From Sphingomonas sp. R647 (lineage in GTDB: Bacteria > Pseudomonadota > Alphaproteobacteria > Sphingomonadales > Sphingomonadaceae), in the NCBI RefSeq assembly GCF_020177055.1, contig NZ_JAIQXT010000001.1:434001-498000 (forward strand): DNA of 64,000 nucleotides. The letters run 5' to 3'. Positions 37,314 through 46,524 of the stretch are shown here, in pieces. Under the pieces are notes generated by a model. The model saw nothing but the letters and a program-made list of their open reading frames with translations, made no database searches and was not told the origin of the DNA. A program made the translations under genes and the position numbers. Position 1 is the stretch's first letter. Every line of letters begins with the position of its first letter.

Positions 37314-37597
37314 AAGCCGTTGCCCTGATCGCCCTGCCGCTGAGCCTAGCCGCGTGTAGCTATGAGCGGCCTGCGCCCGGCACCGGCGGCATCCGCGAAT
37401 GTAATGCCGACCGCGTCCAGCCTCTGGTGGGTCGCGAGGCCAAGCCGCAGGTGATCGAGCGCGCCAAGCAGCGCTCGGGTGCGCGGACCGTGCGGGTGAT
37501 CAAGCCCGGTATGGCGGTGACGATGGACTATCGGTCCGACCGCCTGAATGTTGAGCTGGACGACGTGGACACGATCAAGGCGCTGCGCTGCGGGTGA
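37310..37597 (+). CDS. I78-family peptidase inhibitor lipoprotein
   Basis: A 95-residue exported protein. The signal ALIALPLSLAAC gives a lipoprotein Cys16. The mature part follows the I78 pattern: RECNADRVQPLVGREAKPQV, then VRVIKPGMAVTMDYRSDRLN and a final CG. Known I78 members block serine proteases such as elastase. It overlaps RNase D by ATGA although no functional link is evident. It may protect the periplasm from its own or foreign proteases. Confidence 0.85.
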   Translation: MKAVALIALPLSLAACSYERPAPGTGGIRECNADRVQPLVGREAKPQVIERAKQRSGARTVRVIKPGMAVTMDYRSDRLNVELDDVDTIKALRCG

Positions 37598-37616
37598 ACC
37601 CAGCCAGCTAACAACC

Positions 37617-37696
37617 CCGTTTGCCCTGAGCCTGTCGAAGGGCCGCAAGCCACACAGCGGTCGGGAACGGCCCTTCGACAAGCTCAGGGCAAACGG
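37617..37696. repeat. 80-base inverted repeat
   Basis: Two 28-base arms, 37617-37644 and 37669-37696, differ at one position and enclose 24 bases. The core CCCTTCGACAAGCTCAGGGC is a motif I recall as widespread between genes of sphingomonads and other proteobacteria. It separates the convergent I78 and ppx genes and could act as a two-way terminator-like hairpin, though no T-run follows. Confidence 0.9.
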
Positions 37697-37752
37697 AGGT
37701 TCAGGCATTTTGCCCGTCTTTGAAGTCGTCGAATCTCCGACAAGCGGAGAGC

Positions 37753-39264
37753 CTAAGCCCCCACCTCTACACTCGCCGTCAGCCCCAGCGCCCCGGCAAG
37801 CGCGCGGTGGCGCTTCTCGACCGCTTCGCCATAGAGCGCCGCGTCGTCCTCGCGCAGATAGAGCTGGAGCATCTCGCCCTCGACCGCGACGCGCGATCGG
37901 CGCAGCGGCCCGGCGACGCCGCCCGACAGCCGCTGTCCCAGCCGCATCGCCAGCCCCCACAGCCGCGCGCGTTCCAGCGCCTCGGGCGGGGCAAGCTGCC
38001 CCACCGGCGCAGGTGATTCGAGTCCGCCGCCGAGTGAGGTGAACAGCGCCTGGGCGAGCAAGGCCCGCCCGCGCGCATCGATCCCGACCCAATTGCCGTG
38101 CAGCGCGATTTCCATCCCGCGCTCGGCACGAAATTCCGGGTTCGCGCGCCAGCCCACATCGGCGAGCAGGCAGGCAGCATGCCGCAGTCGGGTCAGCGAA
38201 TCATCCTCGTCGCCGAACAGCGGCGCGATCCAGGCGTCGAGCAAATCGCCATGCTCAGGGAACCGCCCCGACCGCCGCGCCTCGTCGCGTGTCGCCACGA
38301 TCAGCGGGTCTGCGCGCCGCTCCTCCATGCTCAGTTCGCCGTAAAGCAGCCCTTCGCGCAGGCCGAATGCAGACGCGACCGTCTCGCTGCTGCCCAGATG
38401 CTTGATCAACGCGCCAAGCAATGCGGCAGCGTTCTCCAGCGTCGCGACGCGGCCAGAGGAGAGGTTCGGCACCGATCGAATGCGGCTCTTGCCCATTTGC
38501 GCGATCGTTCGCTGCAACCGGGTGATGGTCGACGCGGGCATCGCATATTCGTGGATGACCGGCAGCGGATAGCCGGTCAGATGCATGTCAAGCCGCGCCA
38601 GCGCGCGCCACGATCCACCGACAAGGAAGAAGGGCAGCCCCTCCCCGCGCCGACTCCACCCGGCCTGCTCCAACAGCTTGGCCACCGTCTTGTCGAGCGT
38701 CCCCTTACCCTGCGACCGGATCGCTTCGAGCCGCAGCACGCCGAGCGGGAAGGAGACGCGATCGGTCACGGTACCGGCGACGACGCGGACCAGTTCGAGC
38801 GATCCGCCACCCAGATCGCCGACGATCCCGTCGGCATCGGGAATGCCCGACAACACACCATAGCCGGCGGCCAGTGCCTCGGCCTCGCCCGAGAGCAATT
38901 CGACCTTCAGGCCGAGCGCACGGGCGATGTCGAGCAAGCGCGCGCCATTGCTGGCATCGCGCACCGCTGCGGTCGCGACGGTGCGGAGCGAATCAACCTC
39001 CATCTCGCGCGCCAGGCTGGAGAAGCGCGCCAGCGCGGTCGTCGCCAGCACCAGCGCGTCCTCCGCGATTGCCCCGGTCGCGGCAAGCGAACGGCCAAGG
39101 CCCGCCATTACCTTTTCGTTGAACAGGATCGCGGGAAGGCGCGCCGACCCGTCATAGACAACCAGACGGATCGAGTTCGACCCAATGTCGATGATCGCGG
39201 TACGCTGTGCCAGTGGCACCGCCTGCGTGCGCGGCTTGCGTTGCGCGAGCGAGGTTACGCTCAC
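37753..39264 (-). CDS. ppx: Exopolyphosphatase (Ppx/GppA family)
   Basis: A 503-residue ASKHA-fold phosphatase that hydrolyses polyphosphate or pppGpp. The phosphate-1 loop is AIIDIGSNSIRLVVYDG and phosphate-2 is IVGDLGGGSLELVRV; a C-terminal HD-like region with an HxxD-type RLRHAACLLADVG follows. The start overlaps the ppk stop (ATGA), so kinase and phosphatase are coupled. Whether it prefers polyP or pppGpp is not shown. Confidence 0.93.
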   Translation of the reverse strand: MSVTSLAQRKPRTQAVPLAQRTAIIDIGSNSIRLVVYDGSARLPAILFNEKVMAGLGRSLAATGAIAEDALVLATTALARFSSLAREMEVDSLRTVATAAVRDASNGARLLDIARALGLKVELLSGEAEALAAGYGVLSGIPDADGIVGDLGGGSLELVRVVAGTVTDRVSFPLGVLRLEAIRSQGKGTLDKTVAKLLEQAGWSRRGEGLPFFLVGGSWRALARLDMHLTGYPLPVIHEYAMPASTITRLQRTIAQMGKSRIRSVPNLSSGRVATLENAAALLGALIKHLGSSETVASAFGLREGLLYGELSMEERRADPLIVATRDEARRSGRFPEHGDLLDAWIAPLFGDEDDSLTRLRHAACLLADVGWRANPEFRAERGMEIALHGNWVGIDARGRALLAQALFTSLGGGLESPAPVGQLAPPEALERARLWGLAMRLGQRLSGGVAGPLRRSRVAVEGEMLQLYLREDDAALYGEAVEKRHRALAGALGLTASVEVGA

Positions 39265-41450
39265 GCCCCCCGCTCCGCGCGCCAGCGGCGCAGCGACAGC
39301 TTGGGCACCGCCTCACTCGACTCAAGCGCAGCGCCGCGACCGGACAGCGACGGGTTGGTCATGAAATAGCGATGGAGGTTGAACGGCTTGGTGCCGGGAT
39401 CGTCACGGACATAGCGGCCATCGGGCTGCAGCTCCCAGCTTTGTTCGGAGTCGATCAGGTTTGCGACCATCACCTGGTCAAGCACCTGATCGTGCACCGT
39501 GGTGTTGATGATCGGAAGCATGAACTCCACGCGCCGGTCGAAGTTGCGCGGCATCCAGTCGGCTGACGAGATATACAGCTGCGCGCCGTCATTGGGCAGC
39601 GCCTTGCCGTTGCCAAATGCCCAGATGCGGCTGTGCTCCAGGAAGCGCCCGACGACCGACTTGACGCGGATATGCTCGGACATGCCCGGCATGCCGGGGC
39701 GGAGGCAGCAAATGCCGCGGATGATCAGGTCGATCTGGACCCCCGCATTGCTCGCCTCATACAGCTTTTCGATCATCACCGGATCGACCAGGCTGTTCAT
39801 CTTTGCCCAGATCGCCGCCGGCTTGCCCGCCAGCGCGTTGGCAATCTCCTGATCCGCCAGTTCGATCAGCCGCTCGCGCAGATGGCGGGGCGACACCGAC
39901 ATCAGCTCCAGCCCCTGCGGCTCGACATAGCCGGTGACGTAGTTGAAGATCTTCGCAGCATCGCGCCCGACCCGGGGATCGGCGGTGAAGAAGCTCAAAT
40001 CGGTGTAGATGCGCGCAGTGACCGGGTGGTAATTGCCGGTCCCGAAATGGCAGTAGGTGCGGAACTCGTCGCCCTCGCGCCGCACCACCATCGATACCTT
40101 GGCGTGGGTCTTCCAGTTGGTGAAGCCGTAGATGACCTGCACGCCCGCGCGTTCGAGCGCGCTGGCCCAGAGCAGATTCTGCTCCTCATCGAACCGCGCC
40201 TTGATCTCGACCACTGCGGTCACCGACTTGCCGGCTTCCGCCGCGGCGATCAGCGCCTGAATTACCGCCGACTGCTTGCCCGCGCGATACAGCGTCTGCT
40301 TGATCGCGATCACATCGGGGTCGCTGGCGGCTTGCTTAAGGAAGGCGAGCACCACGTCGAACGATTCATAGGGGTGGTGGACGACGATGTCCTTGGCCTT
40401 GATCGCCGCAAAACAATCGCCGTCATATTCGCGGATCCGCTCCGGAAAGCGCGCGACAAAGGGCGGGAATTTCAGGTCGGGGCGGTCCTCGTCAACGATC
40501 AGCGCCAGGTCGCCATTGCCTAGGAACCCGCCGGTCTCGGTCAGCAACGCCTCGCTGCCGCCCAGTTCCTCCTTCAACACTGCTTCGAGGCCGGGGTCGA
40601 TCCCCTCCTCCATCTCGAGCCGGATCACGCGGCCACGGCGGCGGCGCTTGATCGCGGTGCGGAAGTAGAGGACGAGATCCTCGGCTTCTTCCTCCAGCTC
40701 GATATCGCTGTCGCGCAGCACGCGGAAGGTGGCGGACTTGCGGTTCTCGAACCCGGGAAACAGGATCGGCGCGAACCGCTTCACCAACGTCTCGACCGCG
40801 ATGTAGCGCGCGGTTTCGCCCGGCACGCGCACGAAACGCGGGGTCGCCGCCGGCAACAGCACCAGCTCGCGCACCGCCTCCTTGTCGCTGTTGCGGACAA
40901 GGTCGAAGATGATGCTCAGCCCCTTGTTCGGGATGAACGGGAACGGATGCGACGGGTCGAGCGCCTGCGGGGTCAGGATCGGAAATATCTGAAGGCGGAA
41001 ATGCTCTTCGAGCCAGGTCGCGGTGTCGCCCGTCACCTCTTCGGCGTCGAGCACCTCGATCCCCCGCCCGATCAGCTCCGCGCGGATGTCCTGCCACACC
41101 GCCTGCTGGCTATCGACCAGATCGGCGGCGTCGGACACGATCGCCGCCAGCTGTTGCGCCGGGGTCAGGCCATCGGTGGAATGCGCCTCCACCTCCTGCA
41201 TCTGCTGCCCCTTGAGCCCGGCGACGCGGACCATGAAGAATTCGTCGAGGTTGGAGCCCGAGATCGACAGGAACCGCAACCGTTCGAGCAGCGGATGCGC
41301 GGTGTTGCGCGCCTCTTCCATCACGCGGCGGTTGAACGCCAGCCACGACAGCTCACGGTTGAAATAGCGCGCGTCGGCAGATGTCGCTGCGGACGGGACC
41401 TCGCCCCCCTCTGCTCGGGTCAGATCGGCTGTGGTGCGCGGGCGGGTCAT
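39261..41450 (-). CDS. ppk: Polyphosphate kinase 1
   Basis: A 729-residue enzyme that builds polyphosphate from ATP. The N-terminal domain has FNRELSWLAFNRRVMEEA; the catalytic phospholipase D-like half has YCHFGTGNYHPVTARIYTD around the phospho-histidine and RFLEHSRIWAFGNG. It lies 11 bases after hda and overlaps ppx. With PPK2 at 33.3 kb the cell has two routes of polyphosphate metabolism. Confidence 0.98.
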   Translation of the reverse strand: MTRPRTTADLTRAEGGEVPSAATSADARYFNRELSWLAFNRRVMEEARNTAHPLLERLRFLSISGSNLDEFFMVRVAGLKGQQMQEVEAHSTDGLTPAQQLAAIVSDAADLVDSQQAVWQDIRAELIGRGIEVLDAEEVTGDTATWLEEHFRLQIFPILTPQALDPSHPFPFIPNKGLSIIFDLVRNSDKEAVRELVLLPAATPRFVRVPGETARYIAVETLVKRFAPILFPGFENRKSATFRVLRDSDIELEEEAEDLVLYFRTAIKRRRRGRVIRLEMEEGIDPGLEAVLKEELGGSEALLTETGGFLGNGDLALIVDEDRPDLKFPPFVARFPERIREYDGDCFAAIKAKDIVVHHPYESFDVVLAFLKQAASDPDVIAIKQTLYRAGKQSAVIQALIAAAEAGKSVTAVVEIKARFDEEQNLLWASALERAGVQVIYGFTNWKTHAKVSMVVRREGDEFRTYCHFGTGNYHPVTARIYTDLSFFTADPRVGRDAAKIFNYVTGYVEPQGLELMSVSPRHLRERLIELADQEIANALAGKPAAIWAKMNSLVDPVMIEKLYEASNAGVQIDLIIRGICCLRPGMPGMSEHIRVKSVVGRFLEHSRIWAFGNGKALPNDGAQLYISSADWMPRNFDRRVEFMLPIINTTVHDQVLDQVMVANLIDSEQSWELQPDGRYVRDDPGTKPFNLHRYFMTNPSLSGRGAALESSEAVPKLSLRRWRAERGA

Positions 41451-41461
41451 CGGGCCTCGTT

Positions 41462-42085
41462 TCAGGATTGGGCGTCAGGCTCGCGGAGCAGCCCCGCCGC
41501 AGTCAATGTGGCGCGCGCCGTCGGAATCGACAAGCGCCGGTTGCCGCGGCGGCTCGCATCTTCCTCCAGCGCTTCGGCGGTGCGCAGGATCGCGAGGTGC
41601 GTCCGTTCGATCCGCCGCAGGATCCACGCCACTATATCAGGCTGGGCGACAAGTTCGTGACGGTCGATCAATTGCGCCAGCAGATCATGCGCGAGCGCAT
41701 CGTCAGGGGCCTCGATCCGCGCGATCACGCTGGCGCCCAGCCGGGAGCGCAGGTCGGGCAGCCGCACCGCCCAGCCCGGCGGCGCGCGATCGGCGACCAG
41801 AAACAGCGGCCGGTGTTCTGCCTGCGCCGTATTCCAGGCGTGGAACAGCGCCACTTCGTCCGCGCGATCGGCATCATCGATCATCGTGCCGCCACTGCGC
41901 GCGACCATCGTCCGCGCCAGCAGGCTGCGGCCCGACTTGCGCGGGCCGACGATGATCCCGGTCATCACCGGCCAGGTCGCCCAGCGTTCGAGCAGTTGCA
42001 CCGCCTGGGCATTCGACTCGCCGATCAGGAACCTGTCCTCGCGCGCACCGGCTGGCCGGGCGAGCGGCAGGGAAAGCTGGTTCAT
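41462..42085 (-). CDS. hda: DnaA regulatory inactivator Hda (HdaA)
   Basis: A 207-residue DnaA-related ATPase that promotes ATP hydrolysis by DnaA after initiation. The N-terminal NQLSLPLA matches the clamp-binding QLSLPL motif of Hda, and GIIVGPRKSGRSLLAR is a Walker A variant; IERTHLAILRTAEALEEDA is the lid region. It overlaps the DUF2066 gene by ATGA and lies 11 bases before ppk. Confidence 0.93.
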   Translation of the reverse strand: MNQLSLPLARPAGAREDRFLIGESNAQAVQLLERWATWPVMTGIIVGPRKSGRSLLARTMVARSGGTMIDDADRADEVALFHAWNTAQAEHRPLFLVADRAPPGWAVRLPDLRSRLGASVIARIEAPDDALAHDLLAQLIDRHELVAQPDIVAWILRRIERTHLAILRTAEALEEDASRRGNRRLSIPTARATLTAAGLLREPDAQS

Positions 42086-43359
42086 TCGCTGATGCTGTTC
42101 CCCGTTTCGGGGATTGGCGCGGATGGTTGCGCGGGTGCGGGCGATGCACCGCCACGGCGGATACGCAGCACGCCCGCGCCTTCCTGAACCTGCCAGCCGC
42201 GCGCTTCCAGCGCCGCGCGCAGCGAGGACTGGCTGCCGTCATAGGTCACACGCATCAGCGACACGCCGCCAAGCGCCGTGCTGGTCGTGGTCGCCGAGCT
42301 GACGCCCGGAACCACGCGCAGCGACGCTTCCGCGCCGGTCAGCGCGCCAACGGTCGGCGTATCGAACTGGATGGTGATCACCGCTCCGGTCGCGACCGCG
42401 GGAGTCTCGCCGGTGTCGATCAGGTCTTCCTCGCCCGTCTCTTCGAGCGGGACTTCGGGGCGCGGCGGCTCGGTCACCAGCAAGCGGTCGGGCTTGAGGA
42501 TGCCGGCACGCAGCGCGTCCTGATACGCCTTGTCGATCCGCGCGATGCCGGCGTCGATCAGCGCGGGGATCGCGTTGCCGTCATTCACGCGCAGCACGAA
42601 TTGCGCGAGCTGGCGGTTGTCCGGGCCATGGCCCGCCGTGAAAATCCCGGTAACCGGCCCGCCCGGATAGCTGCGGCGCAGCTCGACCGTCGGGACCAGA
42701 ATATCGGTCGCGCCATATTGATCGAGGATCGCGCGCCACCAGCCACGCCCGCGCCGCGCCACCTGTCCCGCGTTCATCAGCAGCCGGTCGGGACCGGCGC
42801 CGTTGGGGCGAACATAATCAATGCTGCTGTTGCCGGTGCGGAACCGCGCCCAGCCCTCGGCAAAGGCGCTGGTGCCCTCGAACACGCGATGCGTGCCGCC
42901 CGACACCTGTACCGGCACGAGCAGCATCGGCGGCGAGCGCATCAGCGTGCCACCGACTCCCAAAATCGAAGCGGCGCGGTTGCGGTCGAACAACACGCCG
43001 AGCCGCGCGACATAGCGGTTGGGGCCGATCTGCTCATTTTCGACGACGATGCCGGTGACCAGCCCGTCGAGTGCCGAATCGGACAAGGTCGAGGGCGATC
43101 CGGTCAGCTGCCGCGCCAGCATCGACCAGCCTTTGCGCTGCGCCAGCCGCCAGCCGCCGAGCCGCGCGGCCTCCGCGCTCTTGCCGCGCACATCGACATC
43201 GACGCCGCTGACCTCGAAACTGCCCGAACTGTTGCCGGCATCCGCGCTGGCATCGGTCTTGACCGCGCCCTTGCCGGACTGCGCAACGGCGAATCCGGCC
43301 GACGCAAGCAGGGCTGCAATGCCGATTGCGGCGATGGCGGGTGAAGGACGAACTGACAT
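42082..43359 (-). CDS. Exported DUF2066-like protein
   Basis: A 425-residue protein with a cleavable signal ([14 protein letters not shown]). Residues 45-140 follow the DUF2066 pattern ([40 protein letters not shown]). The C-terminal part (about 330-400) has a ferredoxin-like beta-alpha repeat ([20 protein letters not shown]). Function unknown; the position before hda is conserved in relatives as I recall. AAAAGGG precedes the start. It is divergent from purM. Confidence 0.85.
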   Translation of the reverse strand: MSVRPSPAIAAIGIAALLASAGFAVAQSGKGAVKTDASADAGNSSGSFEVSGVDVDVRGKSAEAARLGGWRLAQRKGWSMLARQLTGSPSTLSDSALDGLVTGIVVENEQIGPNRYVARLGVLFDRNRAASILGVGGTLMRSPPMLLVPVQVSGGTHRVFEGTSAFAEGWARFRTGNSSIDYVRPNGAGPDRLLMNAGQVARRGRGWWRAILDQYGATDILVPTVELRRSYPGGPVTGIFTAGHGPDNRQLAQFVLRVNDGNAIPALIDAGIARIDKAYQDALRAGILKPDRLLVTEPPRPEVPLEETGEEDLIDTGETPAVATGAVITIQFDTPTVGALTGAEASLRVVPGVSSATTTSTALGGVSLMRVTYDGSQSSLRAALEARGWQVQEGAGVLRIRRGGASPAPAQPSAPIPETGNSISE

Positions 43360-43421
43360 TCCGCGCCCTTTTGGCGAAGAGGGCGTGGAAATCCAAGCGC
43401 GATGTGGCTAGGCGCAGCCAC

Positions 43422-44516
43422 ATGACCGATCCCGAGTCCTATACCTACGCCCAGGCGGGCGTTTCGATCGACGCCGGCAATGCGCTGGTCCGTGCCATCG
43501 CCCCGCTCGCCCGTTCCACCCGCCGTCCGGGTGCCGACGCCGATCTTGGCGGGTTCGGCGGCCTGTTCGACCTCAAGGCGGCGGGGTTCACCGATCCGCT
43601 GCTGGTCGCGGCGAATGACGGCGTGGGGACCAAGCTCAAGCTGGCGATCGACCATGAGTCGCATGACGGCGTCGGCATCGATCTGGTCGCGATGTGCGCC
43701 AACGATCTGGTGGTTCAAGGCGCCGAGCCGCTGTTCTTCCTCGACTATTTCGCGACCGGCAAGCTCGTGAACGGCGTCGCCGAGCGCGTGATCGCAGGCA
43801 TCGCCCAGGGCTGCAAACAGGCCGGCTGCGCACTGATCGGCGGCGAAACCGCCGAAATGCCCGGCATGTACGCCGATGGCGACTATGACCTCGCCGGCTT
43901 CTGTGTGGGCGCGGTCGAGCGCGACCAGCTGCTCGACGGCAAGAAGATCGCGCCGGGCGACGTCATCCTCGGCCTCGGTTCGACCGGCGTCCATTCCAAC
44001 GGCTATTCGCTCGTCCGCCGCCTTGCCGCGGACAAGGGGTGGAAGCTGAACCGCCCGGCGCTGTTCGACCCCGAAGTGATCCTGCTCGACGCGCTGATGG
44101 CGCCGACCCGCATCTATGTCCGCAGCCTGTTGCCGCAACTGCGCAAGGGCACCATCCACGGCCTCGCCCATATCACCGGCGGCGGCCTGCTCGAAAACAT
44201 CCCGCGCGTCCTGCCCGAAGGCTGCCACGCGCGCGTCGATGCCGACAGCTGGACGCAGCCCCGGCTGATGGCGTTCCTGCAGGCGCAGGGAAATATCGAA
44301 CCGCAGGAAATGGCACGCACCTTCAACTGCGGCATCGGCATGGTCGCCGTGGTCGCGGCGGATCAGGCGGATGCGGTCGCGGCGGAGCTCGAAGCGGCCG
44401 GCGAAACCGTCCACCGTATCGGCACGATCGAGGCCGGCCAGCGCGGCTGCACCGTTTCGGGCAGCGTCGAGACCTGGAGTGCCCGCGAAGCTTGGGAAGC
44501 GACGCATCATGCATAA
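43422..44516 (+). CDS. purM: Phosphoribosylformylglycinamidine cyclo-ligase
   Basis: A 364-residue AIR synthetase of purine synthesis that closes the imidazole ring of FGAM with ATP. Hallmarks are [45 protein letters not shown] and [13 protein letters not shown]. The start at 43422 is the family start; the upstream frame runs into the divergent DUF2066 gene. TAGGCG stands 7 bases before the ATG. purN follows after 30 bases. Confidence 0.98.
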   Translation: MTDPESYTYAQAGVSIDAGNALVRAIAPLARSTRRPGADADLGGFGGLFDLKAAGFTDPLLVAANDGVGTKLKLAIDHESHDGVGIDLVAMCANDLVVQGAEPLFFLDYFATGKLVNGVAERVIAGIAQGCKQAGCALIGGETAEMPGMYADGDYDLAGFCVGAVERDQLLDGKKIAPGDVILGLGSTGVHSNGYSLVRRLAADKGWKLNRPALFDPEVILLDALMAPTRIYVRSLLPQLRKGTIHGLAHITGGGLLENIPRVLPEGCHARVDADSWTQPRLMAFLQAQGNIEPQEMARTFNCGIGMVAVVAADQADAVAAELEAAGETVHRIGTIEAGQRGCTVSGSVETWSAREAWEATHHA

Positions 44517-44520
44517 TCTC

Positions 44521-44541
44521 CCCTCCCGCTTGCGGGAGGGG
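44521..44541. repeat. REP-like palindrome between purM and purN
   Basis: The head CTCCCGCTTGCGGGAG is extended by GGG on one side; the G-rich tail of the full element is missing or changed. Its right arm GGGAGGGG ends 5 bases before the purN GTG and fits a Shine-Dalgarno sequence. Confidence 0.85.
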
Positions 44542-44546
44542 AATGG

Positions 44547-45113
44547 GTGAAGCGCAAGCTTGGCATCCTGATCTCCGGTCGCGGCTCAAACATGCAGGCC
44601 TTGGTCGAAGGGTCGCGCCTGCCCGATAGCCCGTACAGCGTCGCCCTCGTCGCCTCCGACAAGCCGGAAGCCGCCGGCCTCATCTGGGCCGCAGAGCAAA
44701 GCATCCCAACCTTCGCCCAATCGCCCAAGGGCATGGCCAAGGCGGACTATGAAGCCGCGATCGACACAGCCCTCCGCACTGCGGGAGTCGAAGCCATCGC
44801 GCTCGCCGGTTACATGCGCCTCCTCTCCGACGATTTCGTCGCGCGTTGGCGGGGACGCATCGTCAACATCCACCCCTCGCTGCTGCCGCTCTACAAAGGC
44901 CTCGACACCCACCAGCGCGCGATCGAAGCGGGCGACAGCCATGGCGGCTGCTCGGTCCATATCGTGACCGAGGAGCTTGATGGCGGGGAAGTCCTTGGGC
45001 AGGCGCGCGTGCCGATCCTGCCCGGCGACACCCCCGACACGCTGGCTGAGCGGGTGCTGGCCGAGGAACACAAACTCTACCCCCGCATTGTTGCAGAGTG
45101 GCTGAGCCGATGA
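44547..45113 (+). CDS. purN: Phosphoribosylglycinamide formyltransferase
   Basis: A 188-residue enzyme that formylates GAR using 10-formyl-THF. KLGILISGRGSNMQAL is the phosphate-binding start, NIHPSLLPLYKG carries the catalytic Asn and His, and VTEELDGGEVL the Asp. The start is GTG at 44547; an ATG four bases upstream is out of frame. Its ribosome binding site is the right arm of a REP-like palindrome. The stop overlaps the next ATG as ATGA. Confidence 0.97.
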   Translation: MKRKLGILISGRGSNMQALVEGSRLPDSPYSVALVASDKPEAAGLIWAAEQSIPTFAQSPKGMAKADYEAAIDTALRTAGVEAIALAGYMRLLSDDFVARWRGRIVNIHPSLLPLYKGLDTHQRAIEAGDSHGGCSVHIVTEELDGGEVLGQARVPILPGDTPDTLAERVLAEEHKLYPRIVAEWLSR

Positions 45114-45487
45114 CCCCTCAGGCGAGCGAAGCGCTGGACAAACTCCGCGCGATCGCACTCGCCCTGCCCGAGGCGAACGAGAAGATCTCGCACGGCATGC
45201 CTGCGGTTTTCATCACCAAAGGCAAGATGTTCGCCTATTTCTGGCACGCGCACCATGGCGACGATGTTACCGCTGCGATCGTCAAGACCAGCGGGCCGGA
45301 GGAACAGGCGATGCTGATCGAGATGGAGCCCGACCTCTATTACCGCCCGCCCTATTACGGTCCATCGGGCTGGGTCGGCATGCATCTCGACCGCCCCGAC
45401 ATCGACTGGGACCGGGTCGGCGATCGTGTCGCGATCAGCTGGGAGCTCGTCGCGCCGCGCCGGCTGCTCGAAGCTGGCGGACGCTGA
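45110..45487 (+). CDS. MmcQ/YjbR family protein
   Basis: A 125-residue protein of the MmcQ/YjbR fold (LRAIALALPEANEKISHGMP, then YRPPYYGPSGWVGMHLD and IDWDRVGDRVAISWELV). The family has a CyaY-like, double-wing DNA-binding-type fold but no fixed function. It is coupled to purN by an ATGA overlap. No specific role in purine synthesis is indicated. Confidence 0.9.
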   Translation: MTPQASEALDKLRAIALALPEANEKISHGMPAVFITKGKMFAYFWHAHHGDDVTAAIVKTSGPEEQAMLIEMEPDLYYRPPYYGPSGWVGMHLDRPDIDWDRVGDRVAISWELVAPRRLLEAGGR

Positions 45488-45582
45488 CCCAAAACGCGAC
45501 AAAAGCCCCACGAATCCCGGGATATTTTGCCGAAACGGCGCGTTTGGCGCGGTTAACGTGAGTAACAGGGAAAGTCAGGGCG

Positions 45583-45783
45583 ATGCACGGTCAGGGACGC
45601 GAACCACATCACAAGTCCGGCGTTGCCAGCGCGGAAGCGGGCCTCGTCCTGCTCGATGGCCCCGACGGGGTCGCCATTGCCATGACCCCCGACGCCGCCG
45701 ACGCGACCGCACGCAGCCTGCAGGAGGCGGCCGCCGAAGCGCGTAACCAGCCGCCGATGGCCATTCCCCCGGTCACCTCCTGA
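45583..45783 (+). CDS. Small conserved hypothetical protein
   Basis: A 66-residue protein, probably soluble. AGLVLLDGPDGVAIAMTPDA, then ATARSLQEAAAEARN, suggests a small beta hairpin and helix; I recall similar small proteins in sphingomonads but no function. AGGG is well placed before the ATG. It lies between MmcQ and EEP genes. Confidence 0.6.
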   Translation: MHGQGREPHHKSGVASAEAGLVLLDGPDGVAIAMTPDAADATARSLQEAAAEARNQPPMAIPPVTS

Positions 45784-45826
45784 TCCTGCCCTTGCTTCGC
45801 GCCGCCGCGCCGCCCAAACAGGGCCG

Positions 45827-46522
45827 ATGCTGAAAGTTGCCAGCTACAATATGCGCAAGGCGATCGGCACCGATCGTCGCCGGCGCCCCGAGCGCACGCT
45901 GGAAGTGCTGCGCGAGATCGATGCCGATGTCATCGCGCTGCAGGAATGCGACCGTCGCTTTGGCCAGCGCCAGGGGGTGATTTCGCCGCACATGCTCGAC
46001 GAGCACAGCCCGTGGAAGGCAGTGTCGTTCGGTGTCCGCTCGGGATCGATGGGCTGGCACGGCAACGCAATTCTGGTGCGCAAAGAGGCGCAGGTGCTTG
46101 ATTGCGAGATCATCCACCTGCCTGCGCTGGAACCGCGCGGCGCGGTGATGGCGGATCTGCGCATCGGCGGCGAAATGCTGCGCGTCGTCGGGATGCATCT
46201 CGATCTGTCGGGCCTGTGGCGGCGGCGTCAGGCGCATGCGATCCTGACCCATCTGGCGAGCAGCGAGCGCGCGATGCCGACCGTGATGATGGGCGACCTC
46301 AACGACTGGAGCGCGCAATCGGGGTGCCTGCGCGACTTCGGCAAGGATTTCGCCTTCGCCCCGACCGGTCGCTCGTTCCACGCGCGCCGCCCGATCGCGC
46401 GGCTCGACCGGATCATGGTGTCGGCGGACCTCAGCATCGGCGAGTGCGGGGTCAATGACAGCGCCGCGGCACGCACCGCATCCGATCACCTGCCCGTCTG
46501 GGCCGAAGTCCGGCGCGGCTGA
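45827..46522 (+). CDS. Endonuclease/exonuclease/phosphatase family hydrolase
   Basis: A 231-residue member of the metal-dependent EEP fold. Motifs in order: VASYNMRKAIG, ALQECDRRFG (metal-binding Glu), MHLDLS, MMGDLNDWSAQSG (Asp, Asn) and SDHLPVWAEV (catalytic Asp-His). Substrate could be a phosphodiester lipid or nucleic acid; relatives next to phospholipase D genes act on lipids. The patatin gene starts two bases after the stop, so the pair may act on phospholipids. Confidence 0.92.
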   Translation: MLKVASYNMRKAIGTDRRRRPERTLEVLREIDADVIALQECDRRFGQRQGVISPHMLDEHSPWKAVSFGVRSGSMGWHGNAILVRKEAQVLDCEIIHLPALEPRGAVMADLRIGGEMLRVVGMHLDLSGLWRRRQAHAILTHLASSERAMPTVMMGDLNDWSAQSGCLRDFGKDFAFAPTGRSFHARRPIARLDRIMVSADLSIGECGVNDSAAARTASDHLPVWAEVRRG

Positions 46523-46524
46523 GC

